In this document: positions 1-11,239 of the stretch, one piece after another | How the letters are laid out: each line of letters starts with the position of its first letter | Position numbering within the stretch: the stretch's first letter is position 1 | Source: Salpingoeca rosetta | Taxonomy: Eukaryota; Opisthokonta; Choanoflagellata; Craspedida; Salpingoecidae | Length of the DNA: 15,000 nucleotides | NCBI RefSeq assembly: GCF_000188695.1 | Contig: NW_004754921.1 | Coordinates: 1,447,359 to 1,462,358, forward strand | Reading direction: 5' to 3' | Program-made: the position numbers and the translations under genes | Notes under the pieces: generated by a model | The model's input: only the letters and a program-made list of their open reading frames with translations | What the model was told of the DNA's origin: nothing | Databases searched by the model: none

Positions 1-5
1 ACGAC

Positions 6-6
<1 letters not shown>

Positions 7-102
<96 letters not shown>
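7..102. repeat. (AC)48 microsatellite
   Basis: This is a perfect dinucleotide tract of about 48 units following ACGACG. It lies in the second intron of the minus-strand TraB-family gene, where it reads (GT)n in the sense direction downstream of the donor at 188. Confidence 0.95.
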
Positions 103-104
<2 letters not shown>

Positions 105-188
105 ATTTGTTGGAAGGAGCAGTTGAGCACGCCGATTCGGAGGCGAACACGTCAGCAGGAGCAAGGCAGCGTTGACAATGACACGCAC

Positions 189-699
189 CTGCGCCATACT
201 GAAGGGTGTGGATGCAATGGGCTTGTTGGGGTCCTGCTTGAGCAAGAACGAGCGCTCAGGACACAGCTCCAAGAACACCACAGCTGTGTGTGTGTGTGTG
301 CATAAGGGTCACATCATGGTAGCAGGCAAACAAAGGACCAAACGAGCGGCCACAATTGCATTGAAAAAACGCGTTGACAGTGCATGATAGAAATGGCGTG
401 CGACCACTTCACTCAAAGCCACACGCCTGCTACAGCCACACGCCTGCTACAGCCACACATATGCACACACACACACACACATGCACACTAAATTGCACAG
501 AGACTCAGACATGTACACTACAGAGACTGACACATGCATATCAAGGGCACGGACCTGGCCGTAGATGTCGCACGAGGTTTGCGGCGTCCAGGGTGCTCTG
601 CTTGCTCACATGCGCTGTGCCAAACAGGTACACGCGAACCCCTTCCACCTCACACTCCACACACTCCACTCCATCCACAGTCACCTCAGTCGACGTCAT
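189..699 (-). CDS. TraB/TRABD-family protein, N-terminal two exons (3' part outside window)
   Basis: The coding exons run leftward as 699-555 and 283-189. They join in phase 1 through a GT-AG intron (554-284) and give 80 residues, ending in phase 0 at a GTGCGT donor at 188-183. What is seen: a GTAH motif at residues 27-30 inside VYLFGTAHVS, and an ELCPER motif at residues 54-59 after the hydrophobic strand AVVFL. In the TraB/PrgY/TIKI family this histidine and the following glutamate belong to the conserved, probably metal-binding core, and the same pair opens animal TRABD proteins. The role of TRABD is poorly known, with links to mitochondria or membranes, and I infer nothing further. The start at 699 is the last in-frame ATG before the conserved region; an in-frame ATG at 792 would add a low-quality leader. 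The gene continues past the left edge, with (AC)n in its second intron. It is head to head with the LRR-SAM gene. Confidence 0.8.
417..458. repeat. 17-bp tandem duplication plus partial third copy
   Basis: AGCCACACGCCTGCTAC occurs at 417-433 and again without spacer at 434-450, followed by a partial copy to 458. It lies in the first intron of the TraB-family gene. It is a small local duplication with no evident function. Confidence 0.8.
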
Positions 700-902
700 C
701 GTCCTCGCTCTCTCTCCCTTTGTTCGCTCTGATTGATGTGAATGAATCAGACGGATAGTTGTGTGTGCGCACACCCCCACACAACTCCACACAACTCACT
801 GCTTTTTCTTCTCGCTCGAAGTTGGCTGTCCTTCTCGGCTACTGTTTATGGTGTCGCGCTGCATTTCTCTGACCTTCTCTGCGCTTCCGCTGCTGTGTGT
901 CC
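700..902. promoter_or_regulatory. Divergent promoter region between TraB-family and LRR-SAM genes
   Basis: Only 203 bp separate the two proposed start codons, which face away from each other. The stretch is pyrimidine-rich on the plus strand (around 795-830), with CACA-type tracts near 768-795 and no evident TATA box. It must hold both 5' leaders and probably a bidirectional promoter. This is an inference from layout only. Confidence 0.4.
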
Positions 903-2716
903 ATGCGTGCTTCGTGCTTGGTGGTGTGGGTGGCGGTGGTTGTGGCTCTGGTGGTGGTGGGGACGCACCATGGCTGCCTCGCCTTTGACTGCGAGACACA
1001 CAGCCTGGCAGACGCCACACGCATGCTCCAGACACAACGGTAAGCGTGCGTGCGTGTGCATGCGTGTGTGTGTGTGTACGTGCATGCGTGTGTGTGTACG
1101 TGCGTGTGCGTGTGTGTACGTGCGTGTGCGTGTGTGGGGGGGGGGGCTTCTTGTATGCGTCGTGGTGATCTGCCTGCATGCTTTCGCTCAGCCTCTCGCT
1201 TGCTGGCCCTTAACAGTCCATCCCTTTCACTTCAAACACCTTCCCCTCCCCCCTTCCCCACACACACACATACACATACACTTGCCGCTCTTTCTTTGCT
1301 CCGCTCATGTATTGTGCAGGTGTCAGGAGCTTGAGGTGACGCACTCTGCAACGGTGGGTGGCACGCTGGACAGCGCCACCTTGGACGCGTTCGTGGCAGC
1401 ACTGGCCGAAAACCGTGACGTGCGCAAGGTGGAGCTGGCAGACAATGCCTTTGGCGATGAGGGCGTGCAGAAGGTCATGGGCGCCCTGCTGCAGCGCGAG
1501 CTTGACCTGTACAGCCTGGAGCTGGAGCACAACGACATCACGGATGCCGGCTTGGAGGCTGTTGTCGAGTTTCTTCGCAAGAGCTCTGCCCTGCGCAAGC
1601 TCAAGCTGGGCCACAACGCCTTGACGGACGCCGGTGCTTCTCTTCTCGCGGAGGCCCTTCCAAACCAACTGCATGAACTCGACCTCTCCTTCAACAACAT
1701 TGGCGACGCTGGCCTACTCTCTTTGCTCCACGCAGCTTCTACCACCATGGTGTGTTTGTGTGCTTGTGTGTGTGTGTGTCTGTGTCTGTGTCTGTGTCTG
1801 TGTGTGTGTCTGTGCGGCTGTTGCTGTGTTATTGGAGAAAACTCGCTGAACTCTTACACTGTGCGTGTGTCTGTGCGTGTGTGTGTGTCTGTGCGTGTCT
1901 GTGCGTGTCGGTGTGTGTCTGTTTATCTGCGTCTGTCCGTTCGTCCGTCTGTGTATGTATGTCTGTGTGTCTGTCTGTTCGTTCGTCTGCGTGTACATGT
2001 ACTTGCATTCACACACCTGTTTCCTTTCTCAAGACTCTTGCAGCTTGAAGTGGCAACGCTTGTGCGGCTTCTTCTTTGCCTGCGTTCATCGCTCACCCCG
2101 TGTCATGAAACCTCCAACCCCCCCCCCCAACACACACACACACACACCTTCCCCAATCCCGCCAGCTGCGAGAGCTTGAACTTGAGCACAATGCTGTGAC
2201 GGACCAAGGTGCAGCCGCCGCCGCATCGCTCCTCCTCGAATCTGACGACTCACTGCGCGAACTTGACCTCGACTACAACCACCTCCACGCGGACGGGCTG
2301 GCGGCACTTGCTGACTGCCAGCAGCAGCGCACAGACCGTGGCCACCGCATTCACATCAAGATTAAGACTGGTGATGGCGACTTTAGCAAGAAGCAACCAC
2401 GTCGCTATCGGTCCGTGAAGCGAAGCAACGTTGCTGCTGGCTGGGACGAGCAAAGAGTCAAGCAGTGGGTGTCGGTGCGTTTTTCTGTACCATGCGTGTC
2501 TTGATTAGTTATACCTGTGCAGTTTGAGAGGAGTTGTTCACACGTATCGTGTGAGGGTTGTGGTCAATGTTGTTCTCTGTTGTTTGTTGCCTGCACTGCA
2601 GCGTGCTTCACATCACATCACATCACACACATCACACACACACACACACATGAATGCATCACGTGCATCACACCTGCATATGCCACTTGCTCATGATTTC
2701 CTTGTTCTTGCCCTCC

Positions 2717-2801
<85 letters not shown>

Positions 2802-2989
2802 ACGCCTTGCAGGAGATCCACCCGCAGTTCCGCAAGTACGGTGCACTGATGACGGCCAACGCGGTCAACGGAGATGTGCTTGCAGGCTTGACGGACATCG
2901 ACCTGCAAACCATGGGGGTGGACAACGCCATGCACCGCCGCCGCTTGCTCGCTGAGATTCGCCGCCTCACCTCATATGACGAGCTCTGA
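903..2989 (+). CDS. Leucine-rich-repeat and SAM-domain protein (4 exons)
   Basis: Exons 903-1039, 1320-1749, 2166-2468 and 2813-2989 join in consistent phases (2, 0, 0) to give 348 aa. Residues about 47-235 carry ribonuclease-inhibitor-type leucine-rich repeats of 26-29 residues, with the pattern LxxLxLxxNxLxDxG (examples: LRKLKLGHNALTDAG, LHELDLSFNNIGDAG). The splice from 1749 to 2166 keeps the repeat spacing exact. A basic linker follows, then a SAM domain at about 280-345: WDEQRVKQW, an FRKYG segment, LTDIDLQTMGV and the terminal helix RRRLLAEIRRL. Such proteins are usually protein-binding scaffolds; the partner is unknown. Exon 1 is less certain: ATG 903 opens a Val-rich hydrophobic N-terminus (residues 5-19) resembling a signal peptide, which is odd for an LRR-SAM protein. 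An in-frame stop at 870 and the exact phase match support it, but an alternative 5' exon is possible. Exons 2-4 are secure. Confidence 0.8.
1040..1135. repeat. Imperfect GT/GTGC tract at donor end of LRR-SAM intron 1
   Basis: The tract starts right at the GTAAGC donor and alternates GTGTGT with GTGC and GTAC units, ending in a run of G (about 1135-1146). CACACA units occur at 1260-1281 near the acceptor of the same intron (1040-1319). Confidence 0.85.
1750..1993. repeat. GT / TGTCTG-rich degenerate repeat in LRR-SAM intron 2
   Basis: The donor GTGTGT at 1750 passes directly into about 240 bp of GTGT, TGTCTG and CGTCTGT units. A short CA tract (2131-2148) sits before the acceptor at 2164-2165. 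The region translates without stops in one frame as Cys/Val/Ser-rich filler, but it breaks the leucine-rich-repeat spacing and is read as intron. Confidence 0.85.
2718..2798. repeat. (CA)40 microsatellite in LRR-SAM intron 3
   Basis: This near-perfect dinucleotide tract lies just upstream of the acceptor TTGCAG at 2807-2812 that opens the SAM-domain exon. Confidence 0.95.
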
Positions 2990-3030
2990 TGCCCACACTG
3001 TTGTGTTGCCCTCTCGCGCTGCTGCTGCTG

Positions 3031-3031
<1 letters not shown>

Positions 3032-3099
<68 letters not shown>
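3032..3099. repeat. (TG)34 microsatellite downstream of LRR-SAM stop codon
   Basis: This perfect dinucleotide tract lies about 45 bp after the TGA at 2987-2989, following a short GCT run. It probably lies in the 3' untranslated region. Confidence 0.95.
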
Positions 3100-3100
<1 letters not shown>

Positions 3101-3206
3101 CTCTGGCATGCTGCGTGTGCGTTACATGATGTTGTCCCCCACCTCGACTGTAAAAGCGTGTCCTGCCTCTTGGCTCTCCTTTGCTGCGCTTGTTTTCTGA
3201 CTGTGC

Positions 3207-3212
3207 ATTAAA
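3207..3212 (+). terminator. Candidate poly(A) signal ATTAAA for LRR-SAM gene
   Basis: ATTAAA is the common variant of the AATAAA polyadenylation hexamer. It lies 218 bp after the LRR-SAM stop codon in otherwise GC-rich sequence. Chance occurrence is possible. Confidence 0.35.
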
Positions 3213-3603
3213 CGTCGACAATGTGATGCTGGTGATGATGCTCGAGCAACAACTGCACCTACCGGCATTGAAGTGCGCTGTGGCTCTATGCACATCACGG
3301 CCACTTACAACATTACCGCCTCTCAGCACGCACACACACAGTCACAAACTCAGGCAGGATGCTGTTCAATAATTCCTGGTTTGCTTCACGTGGTGACCTG
3401 CCCTTGTTGTGGCATGGTTTTTACTTGTGCGTCGACCACCGTTCGAGGCATGATATGATGGTGACGACAACGTAGGCTCAAGTGCACGGGAAGGCGTGCA
3501 TCGCCGAGTGCCGGGTCACCAGCCAAGCAGAGAACCAGGAATGAGATGCAACGTCAACACAGCGGCACACAATGACAATGGGGGGAGAGAGGGTGCAGGG
3601 TGC

Positions 3604-4917
<1,314 letters not shown>

Positions 4918-5555
4918 GGCGGCGGTGTGTGTTGGGTCTGGGTCGGCGACAAAGAAGGCCTGAAACAGCTTTACGAGCAATTGAATTACAAAAGGCGCGA
5001 AGGGTGGTTTGAGGTGAGCATGCACACAGGGCGTGTGTATGGTGGTGGTGTTGTGTTGTGTGTGGTGTTGTGTGGTGTAGCTGTGCGGCGGTTGTTTGTA
5101 GATGTGATTGATGCTGGCATTGGGAGGTATGCTTTGCTCTCCATCCAGTGTTTCACAGACACAGACACAAACACAGACGCAGACACACACAGACACGCGG
5201 CGTGCTTCATGTTCGTCTTCTTCCACCGCCCCAACACCGTCTCTCATGTACACTTCGCAAGCAAGCACCACCAGCCACCACAGCCGCTCCCATCTCCGCA
5301 CACACACACGCACTCACATGCGGTCAAAGAGAAAAAGGGCGAGCGCACAAGGCAGCACATGCGAAAAGCAAATTTGCGAAAGATGCAGCAAATTTTCCAC
5401 AGAAGACGACCAAACCAGATGACAATTCACCAATGACACCATCCAAAATTCGGCACGCTCAGCGGTATTAGATGCCCACTGAATCCGATACATCAAATAT
5501 TATAATTTTGTGTGTGCAAGGGAAGGACAGCAAGAACGACTGAGACAGTGCACCG
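4918..5555. promoter_or_regulatory. Divergent intergenic region RPL23 / beta-mannosidase
   Basis: The 638 bp hold both 5' leaders and promoters. Visible content: GGT/GTGTT tracts at about 5039-5080, CAGACA units at about 5156-5195, CACA/CACTCA units at about 5298-5320, and an AT-rich stretch at 5495-5509 near the plus-strand start. A 3'-splice-like TTTCAG followed by pyrimidines (minus sense, near 4965-4951) hints that RPL23 has a leader intron here. No coding exon is recognised. Confidence 0.45.
5495..5509 (+). promoter_or_regulatory. AT-rich TATA-like element upstream of beta-mannosidase
   Basis: AAATATTATAATTTT ends 46 bp before the proposed ATG at 5556. It is the most AT-rich stretch in the upstream region and contains TATAAT. 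A core promoter role is possible if the leader is short. This is inference from composition and position only. Confidence 0.3.
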
Positions 5556-6229
5556 ATGTTGAAGGGAGTTGTGAAGATGCTGTGGGTGGCTGCGGCTCTT
5601 GTTGTTGTGGCTGCTACAGCCGGTGCTGCTGTCGCGAGTGAGAATGGCAACGATGACGGCTTGAAGGATCACCCAGTGGTTGGAACAGCCAGCTATTCCT
5701 TGGATGGAACCTGGGTGGCGACAGCGCACGGGTCCTCGCAATCATACCAAGTCATCGCGCAGGTGTTTGTGTTTGTGTTTGTGTTCGTGTTCGTGTTTGT
5801 GTTTGTGTTTGTGTCTGTGTCTGTGTTTGTGCTTGTGCTTGTGCTTGTGCTTGTGCTTGTGCTTGTGCTTGTGCTTGTGCTTGTGCTTGTGCTTGTGTGT
5901 TTGTATCTGTGCTTGTGCTTGTGCTTGTGTTTGTGTTTGTGTGTTTGTGTCTGTGCTTGTGTCGTGCTATGCTTGTCTTGCTTTGTGCAAATGGTAAAGC
6001 TGGTGAGCCCGCTGAACGCACCCGTGCACACGTGCACACAACAACGACTGCAGGTGCCCGGTGACTTGATCTCGGACCTGGAGCGTCAAGAGTACATCGG
6101 CAACCCCCTGTACGAAGTCAACTTCCTCAACTCCACCATTTGGCACTCGTACAATTGGACATACACTCGAAACATCTCTTTGCCAGGCCTCAACCAAGGT
6201 TTTTGTTTTTTCACAGATACGCAGACATG

Positions 6230-6324
<95 letters not shown>

Positions 6325-7036
6325 AAGGGGGTACGCTTTGTGATTTCACCGCTGTGTTTTGATGTCATGTGCCACCTGTGGTGTTCAGCGACAAGCGCGC
6401 ATTACACCCTCACCATGCGCACGAAACACCCTGCTTTGTGGACTACTAGGGGAGCGGTACATGCTCGTCTTTGATGGCGTGAAGATGGGCGCCACCGCAT
6501 ACGTGAACGGCCACCGCGTAGCAGTGATGACAGACCAGTTCCTCCGCTACACCGTCGACGTGACCCAATGGGCACGCGCTGGCTACAATGACATTGCCGT
6601 CACCTTTGACCCCGCCATGGACGTCAACGGAAGATTCATGGCATGGTGCGTGTGTGTGTGTGTGTGCGTTTGCTTGTTCTTGTTCTTGTGTGCTTCGTGC
6701 ATGTGGGCTTCTGACTGTGCACGATGTAACTTCACGACCAACTGCGTGTGCTTTTGTTGCATTTATCTTCGCTTCTCCCAATCGCAGCACTGGCGGGTGG
6801 GACTGGGCGTTCTACACCAACACAGCGAACCACGGCTGCTCCACCTTCACAAAGGGCATCTGGAAGAGCGTGTACATCGTCAAGGTCCGTGCCCATGCCT
6901 CTAGCTGCACAATCAAGTGGGAGGGGAGGCGAAGGCGGAGCTGTGTCGTTTACAAGCAAATCAGCACTCGCCCCCGAAGCACAGTGCTCTGGCATTCTCA
7001 CTCGCCCACACATACGTGCTTACTTACTCACTCACG

Positions 7037-7091
<55 letters not shown>

Positions 7092-9137
7092 ATACACGCT
7101 GCCTTAGGCTGCGCCTGTGGCGGTGACGCATCTGGTGCCGCACGTCTTCTACAACGGATCGTATCCGAACAAACCGCTGCAAGACGACAACCACGGCGAC
7201 TTTGAGGTGCACGTAAAGGTGTTCTTCTGGACACACGCGGCGCAGCACGTGTCCATCACCGCAACGGGCGAGTGGGGCGCGACAGCTTCGACCTCCGTCG
7301 TCTCCGAACCCGTCAGTCACACGCATACACACAACCACACAACCACACAACCACACAACCACGCATACACACAACCACACAACCACACAAAAACACAAAA
7401 ACACAAAAACACAACCACACAACCACACAACCACACAAAAACACAACCACACAAAAACATGAGCATTGACTGCTGCTGTGTCAACGCACACTTCGGCGAC
7501 TATTATGTCATCGTCACTCTCGCACTTACTTATTGCGTGCTCATGTCCTCACAACCTTTGGTCCATGCAATTACCTGCAGGGCGACAACGTGCACATGCT
7601 GAAGTTGCGTGCGACTGCTGCTGACATTGACCTGTGGTGGCCGGTTGGCATGGGAGATCATCCCCTCTACACCGTCACGGCCTCTGTATCCGCTGGTGGT
7701 GCCCCCGTCACCGCCCAACGCAACATCGGATTCAGGTCAAAACACGTGCTTGTGTGTGTGTGTCTGTCTGTGTCTGTCTGTGTGTGTGTGTGTGTGTCTG
7801 TCTGTCTGTGTGTGTGTGTGTGTCTGTGTGTGTCTGTGTGTGTCTGTGTGTGTGTGTCTGTGTGTGTCTGTGTGTGTGTCTGTGTGTCTGTGTCTGTGTG
7901 TCTGTGTCTGTGTGTCTGTGTGCCTGCGTCTGTCTGTCATCCCTGTGCACCACTCACCGCTCACAACTACCACCGCCGCCCCCACCCCACCACCGCGACT
8001 GCTCACCATAACTGTCCCCAATGACATCTCCACGCAGGGTGTTTGCGCTTGTGACGGGTAACGACACCAACCCCGAATACGTCAAGAAAAACATGCACGC
8101 AGATGGGACTGACACGCAGGGCATGCTGTTCCGCGTCAACGGTGAGAACTAGCAGCAGATATGGCGGTGGTGGTGGTGGTGGTGCTTGGATCTTGGTTTA
8201 TGTGTACGTGGCTGATTGTAATGGGATGGGATGTCAATGCAAGCACCTGCCACAACAGCCACGTTATCAACACACACACACACATACATATATGCTCACA
8301 CACATACACACATACACCAGGCGCTGCGATATACTCGCGCGGGGCGAACATGATACCGATGGAGGAACTTGAGGGCCGGCTCAACGGCACCGCACACCGG
8401 CAGCTCGTGCAGAGCGCTGTCGACGGTACGCGCAACACCGTGGCAGTGGTCGTGGTGGTCGTGGTCGCAAGGAGAGAAGTGTGCTCGTGCATGATACCAT
8501 GACATGCTCACACACTCACTCACACACTCACACACACACACACACACTCACGCACTTACTCATTCACTCACTCATCCACCCACTTTCACTCACTCACTCA
8601 CTCACTCACTCACTCACTCACTCACTCACTCACTCACTCACTCACTCACTCGCACATACACACCACTTCACGGACATATGACCATCTGCCCTCATCTCGT
8701 TGTAGGCGGAATGAACACGCTGCGTGTGTGGGGCGGCGGTATCTTCCTGCCAGACGCGTGGTACGACGCCTGCGACCGGCTCGGTGTGCTCGTCTATCAC
8801 GACATGCAGGTGCGTACAGCTGTGTGCTTGCACCTGTGTGCTTGCACCTGTGTGCTGTCGTGATGAATTTCTTGCTTCCTTGCTTTGTTTCCATTGTGCG
8901 TCTGCTTGTGCCTGTGTAGCTTGAAGCTGCGTCCTTGCATCAACACTCCGACGTTGGCATGTCTTGTGGTTGCCACTCACCCACCTGTCCCCTCGTCCCC
9001 TTGTCCCTGTCTCTCGTCCTCCGCCTGCTTCTCTGTGCAGTATGCACAGCGGGGCCATTCGCCCACAAACGACAGCACGCAGACTGCAGAGCTCCAGCAC
9101 CAGGTTGGGACGCGCAAATGCGTGTGCGAATTGCGAA

Positions 9138-9186
<49 letters not shown>

Positions 9187-11190
9187 CTGTGCGTCTCTGT
9201 GCGCGCTCTCGCGTTCTTGTTGCATTTCGAGAACAGCACCGTACAATACCGCACGTCAGCCACCATGCCATTGAAGTCCTCTGTTTTGTTGCGCATGTGT
9301 GCATTAACTCACACGATTGCGCTTGTTGCCCTCCTTCTCACGTGCGTGTGCATGTGATCACGTTCATCAGATTCGGCGGCTGTCGCACCACCCGAGCATT
9401 GTCATCTGGGACGGGTGCAACGAGTGCCACGTTGTGATCCACACACCAACAGGTGTCGACACACACTCTTGCAGCGCCATTGGTGGTGCCATTCGCAGCC
9501 TTGCTTGACGTGCATTTCCGCTCGCACAACGAACAAGCGACCAAACGCCCTTTCATTCACACACACACACATATTCACGCGCGCGCGCACATTCACTCAT
9601 TCACGCACACGCACACATACGACAAACGTGCATTCGTGCAACCCCCCCCCCCCATCCCCCCGCCAAGGCATTTATGCGACGTTTGTGATGACGCTCGTTG
9701 CGGCTGAGGATGCGTCGCGCGTGATCTGGCCGTCCTGTCCGGCCCCGGGATGGACAAACGGCGTCAACCGCCTCACGGGTCTTCCAAACGGCTCCCCGCT
9801 CGGCCTCCTGCCACGCGCAACCCCACCACCGTCATCGTCATCGTCATCGTCGTCGTCGTCGCTGTGTCGTTTCCAAGAGAACACAGACTATGAAGCCGGC
9901 ACCGTCTGGACACACCCCACCGCTTCTACACAGGTGTCGCAATTCTGTTGTCTTGTGAACGTGCGAGTGTATATGTGTGGTGTGTATGTGTGTGTGTGTG
10001 TGTGTGTGGTGTATGTATGTATGTGTGTATGTGTGTGTGTGTGTGTGTCCGTGTGCGTTTTCATGTGTATGTGTGTTTGCATTGCCTTTTCTCGTGCATC
10101 TTCACATCCCCCACCCTCTTCTCTCCATCACCATCACTACCGCCACCTCCACCACCGCTGTAGGAGACGTGCTGTGGCGAGTGCAGCCGCAACAGCACGT
10201 GCGATATTGCCGTGTTCTACGAATCAACGTGCTGGTTCAAGCGCAACACCAGCGCGCCATCCTACCGCCAAGGTCGCACGGCATGCTTCCCGCCGGGTGC
10301 CGGGCCCATCCCAACGCCGCAGCCAGCGCCGCCGTCACCAGGCAACATCGAGACACATGGCCCATACCAGCACGGCTCGGTGTGTTGTGCACATTGGATG
10401 GAGAAGGGGCGGGGGAGGTGACTGCCGTCGCTGCTGTGCAGTGTGTGTGTGTGTGTCTATCTTGTGTGTGCTGTTGACGGTTTTGTGTTGCAACGTATTG
10501 CGTTGTGTTTGCTGTCTTGGTGTGCTGTGTTGGGCTAGCTTGTGTGACATGATGCTGTGGCCGCTTATTGTTCGACCTCGCGTACTCACACCCCATTGCC
10601 GTGTGCGTGTGTGTCAATAGGGGTTCCCTGCAATGAACGGAAGCCCACAACTTCAGCTCTTTGATGCAAACATCCCCATCTCCCTCACTCCGTACCTGGT
10701 AATCGCATGTCGTGCGCTCACATGCCATGACGACGACCGCACATTACGTGAAGCGCAACGGAATGCTGTACCATCATTGTCTATGCCTGTCCACACGCGC
10801 ACACAGCGAACAAGCGAATACAAACTTACTCGCACACATACTCACCACAATGCACACACACTCGCACACATACTCACCACAATGCACGCACACATACTCA
10901 CCACAACACACACACACACAGACTGGCCCACAATACCACAGCGTGTATGCGTCTGAGTTTGGGTGTGTGGTGATGTCGTCGTTTGAGTCGATGGCGCCGA
11001 CTTTGGCCAAGGAGCACTGGGGACTGCACGGCGGCGCGCCCCCAGACAACTGCACGGGTGAGATGGCCGGGCCACGCATGAATTGGGAAGAAGAGGGGGG
11101 GGGTGGCTGCTGATGGCTTGTTCGAAGTTGCATACGTGTGGATGTAAGTGGATATGCGAACGTATGCAGGCAATTGCCCACCTGCGCTTC

Positions 11191-11239
<49 letters not shown>

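Larger units (their letters stand above)
2990..3603. other. Convergent 3' intergenic region (LRR-SAM / RPL23)
   Basis: The 614 bp between the two stop codons hold the 3' untranslated regions of both convergent genes. A (TG)n tract occupies 3032-3099 and an ATTAAA hexamer lies at 3207-3212. I see no conserved reading frame or RNA gene. Confidence 0.6.

Noticed and set aside
123..387. Two small plus-strand open frames at the left edge
   Set aside because: They are antisense to the second exon of the TraB-family gene and its first intron.
2040..2105. Possible extra LRR-SAM exon after CTTGCAG at 2034-2040 (LEVATLVRLLLCL)
   Set aside because: Direct joining of 1749 to 2166 gives regular LRR spacing in phase. 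An added exon would need a weak donor and would disturb the repeat.
742..2199. A 485-codon open frame on the plus strand
   Set aside because: It is the LRR exon (1320-1749) read through both flanking GT/CA-repeat introns. Its ends are Cys/Val and His/Thr filler, it does not join the correct first-exon frame, and it breaks the LRR spacing.
8586..8651. Regular repeats suggesting a CRISPR-like array
   Set aside because: These are simple four-base tandem units without spacers, in an intron of a eukaryotic gene.
8642..9304. A 220-codon minus-strand frame
   Set aside because: It is antisense to beta-mannosidase exons 9 and 10 and their introns, with His-Thr runs from the GT repeat.
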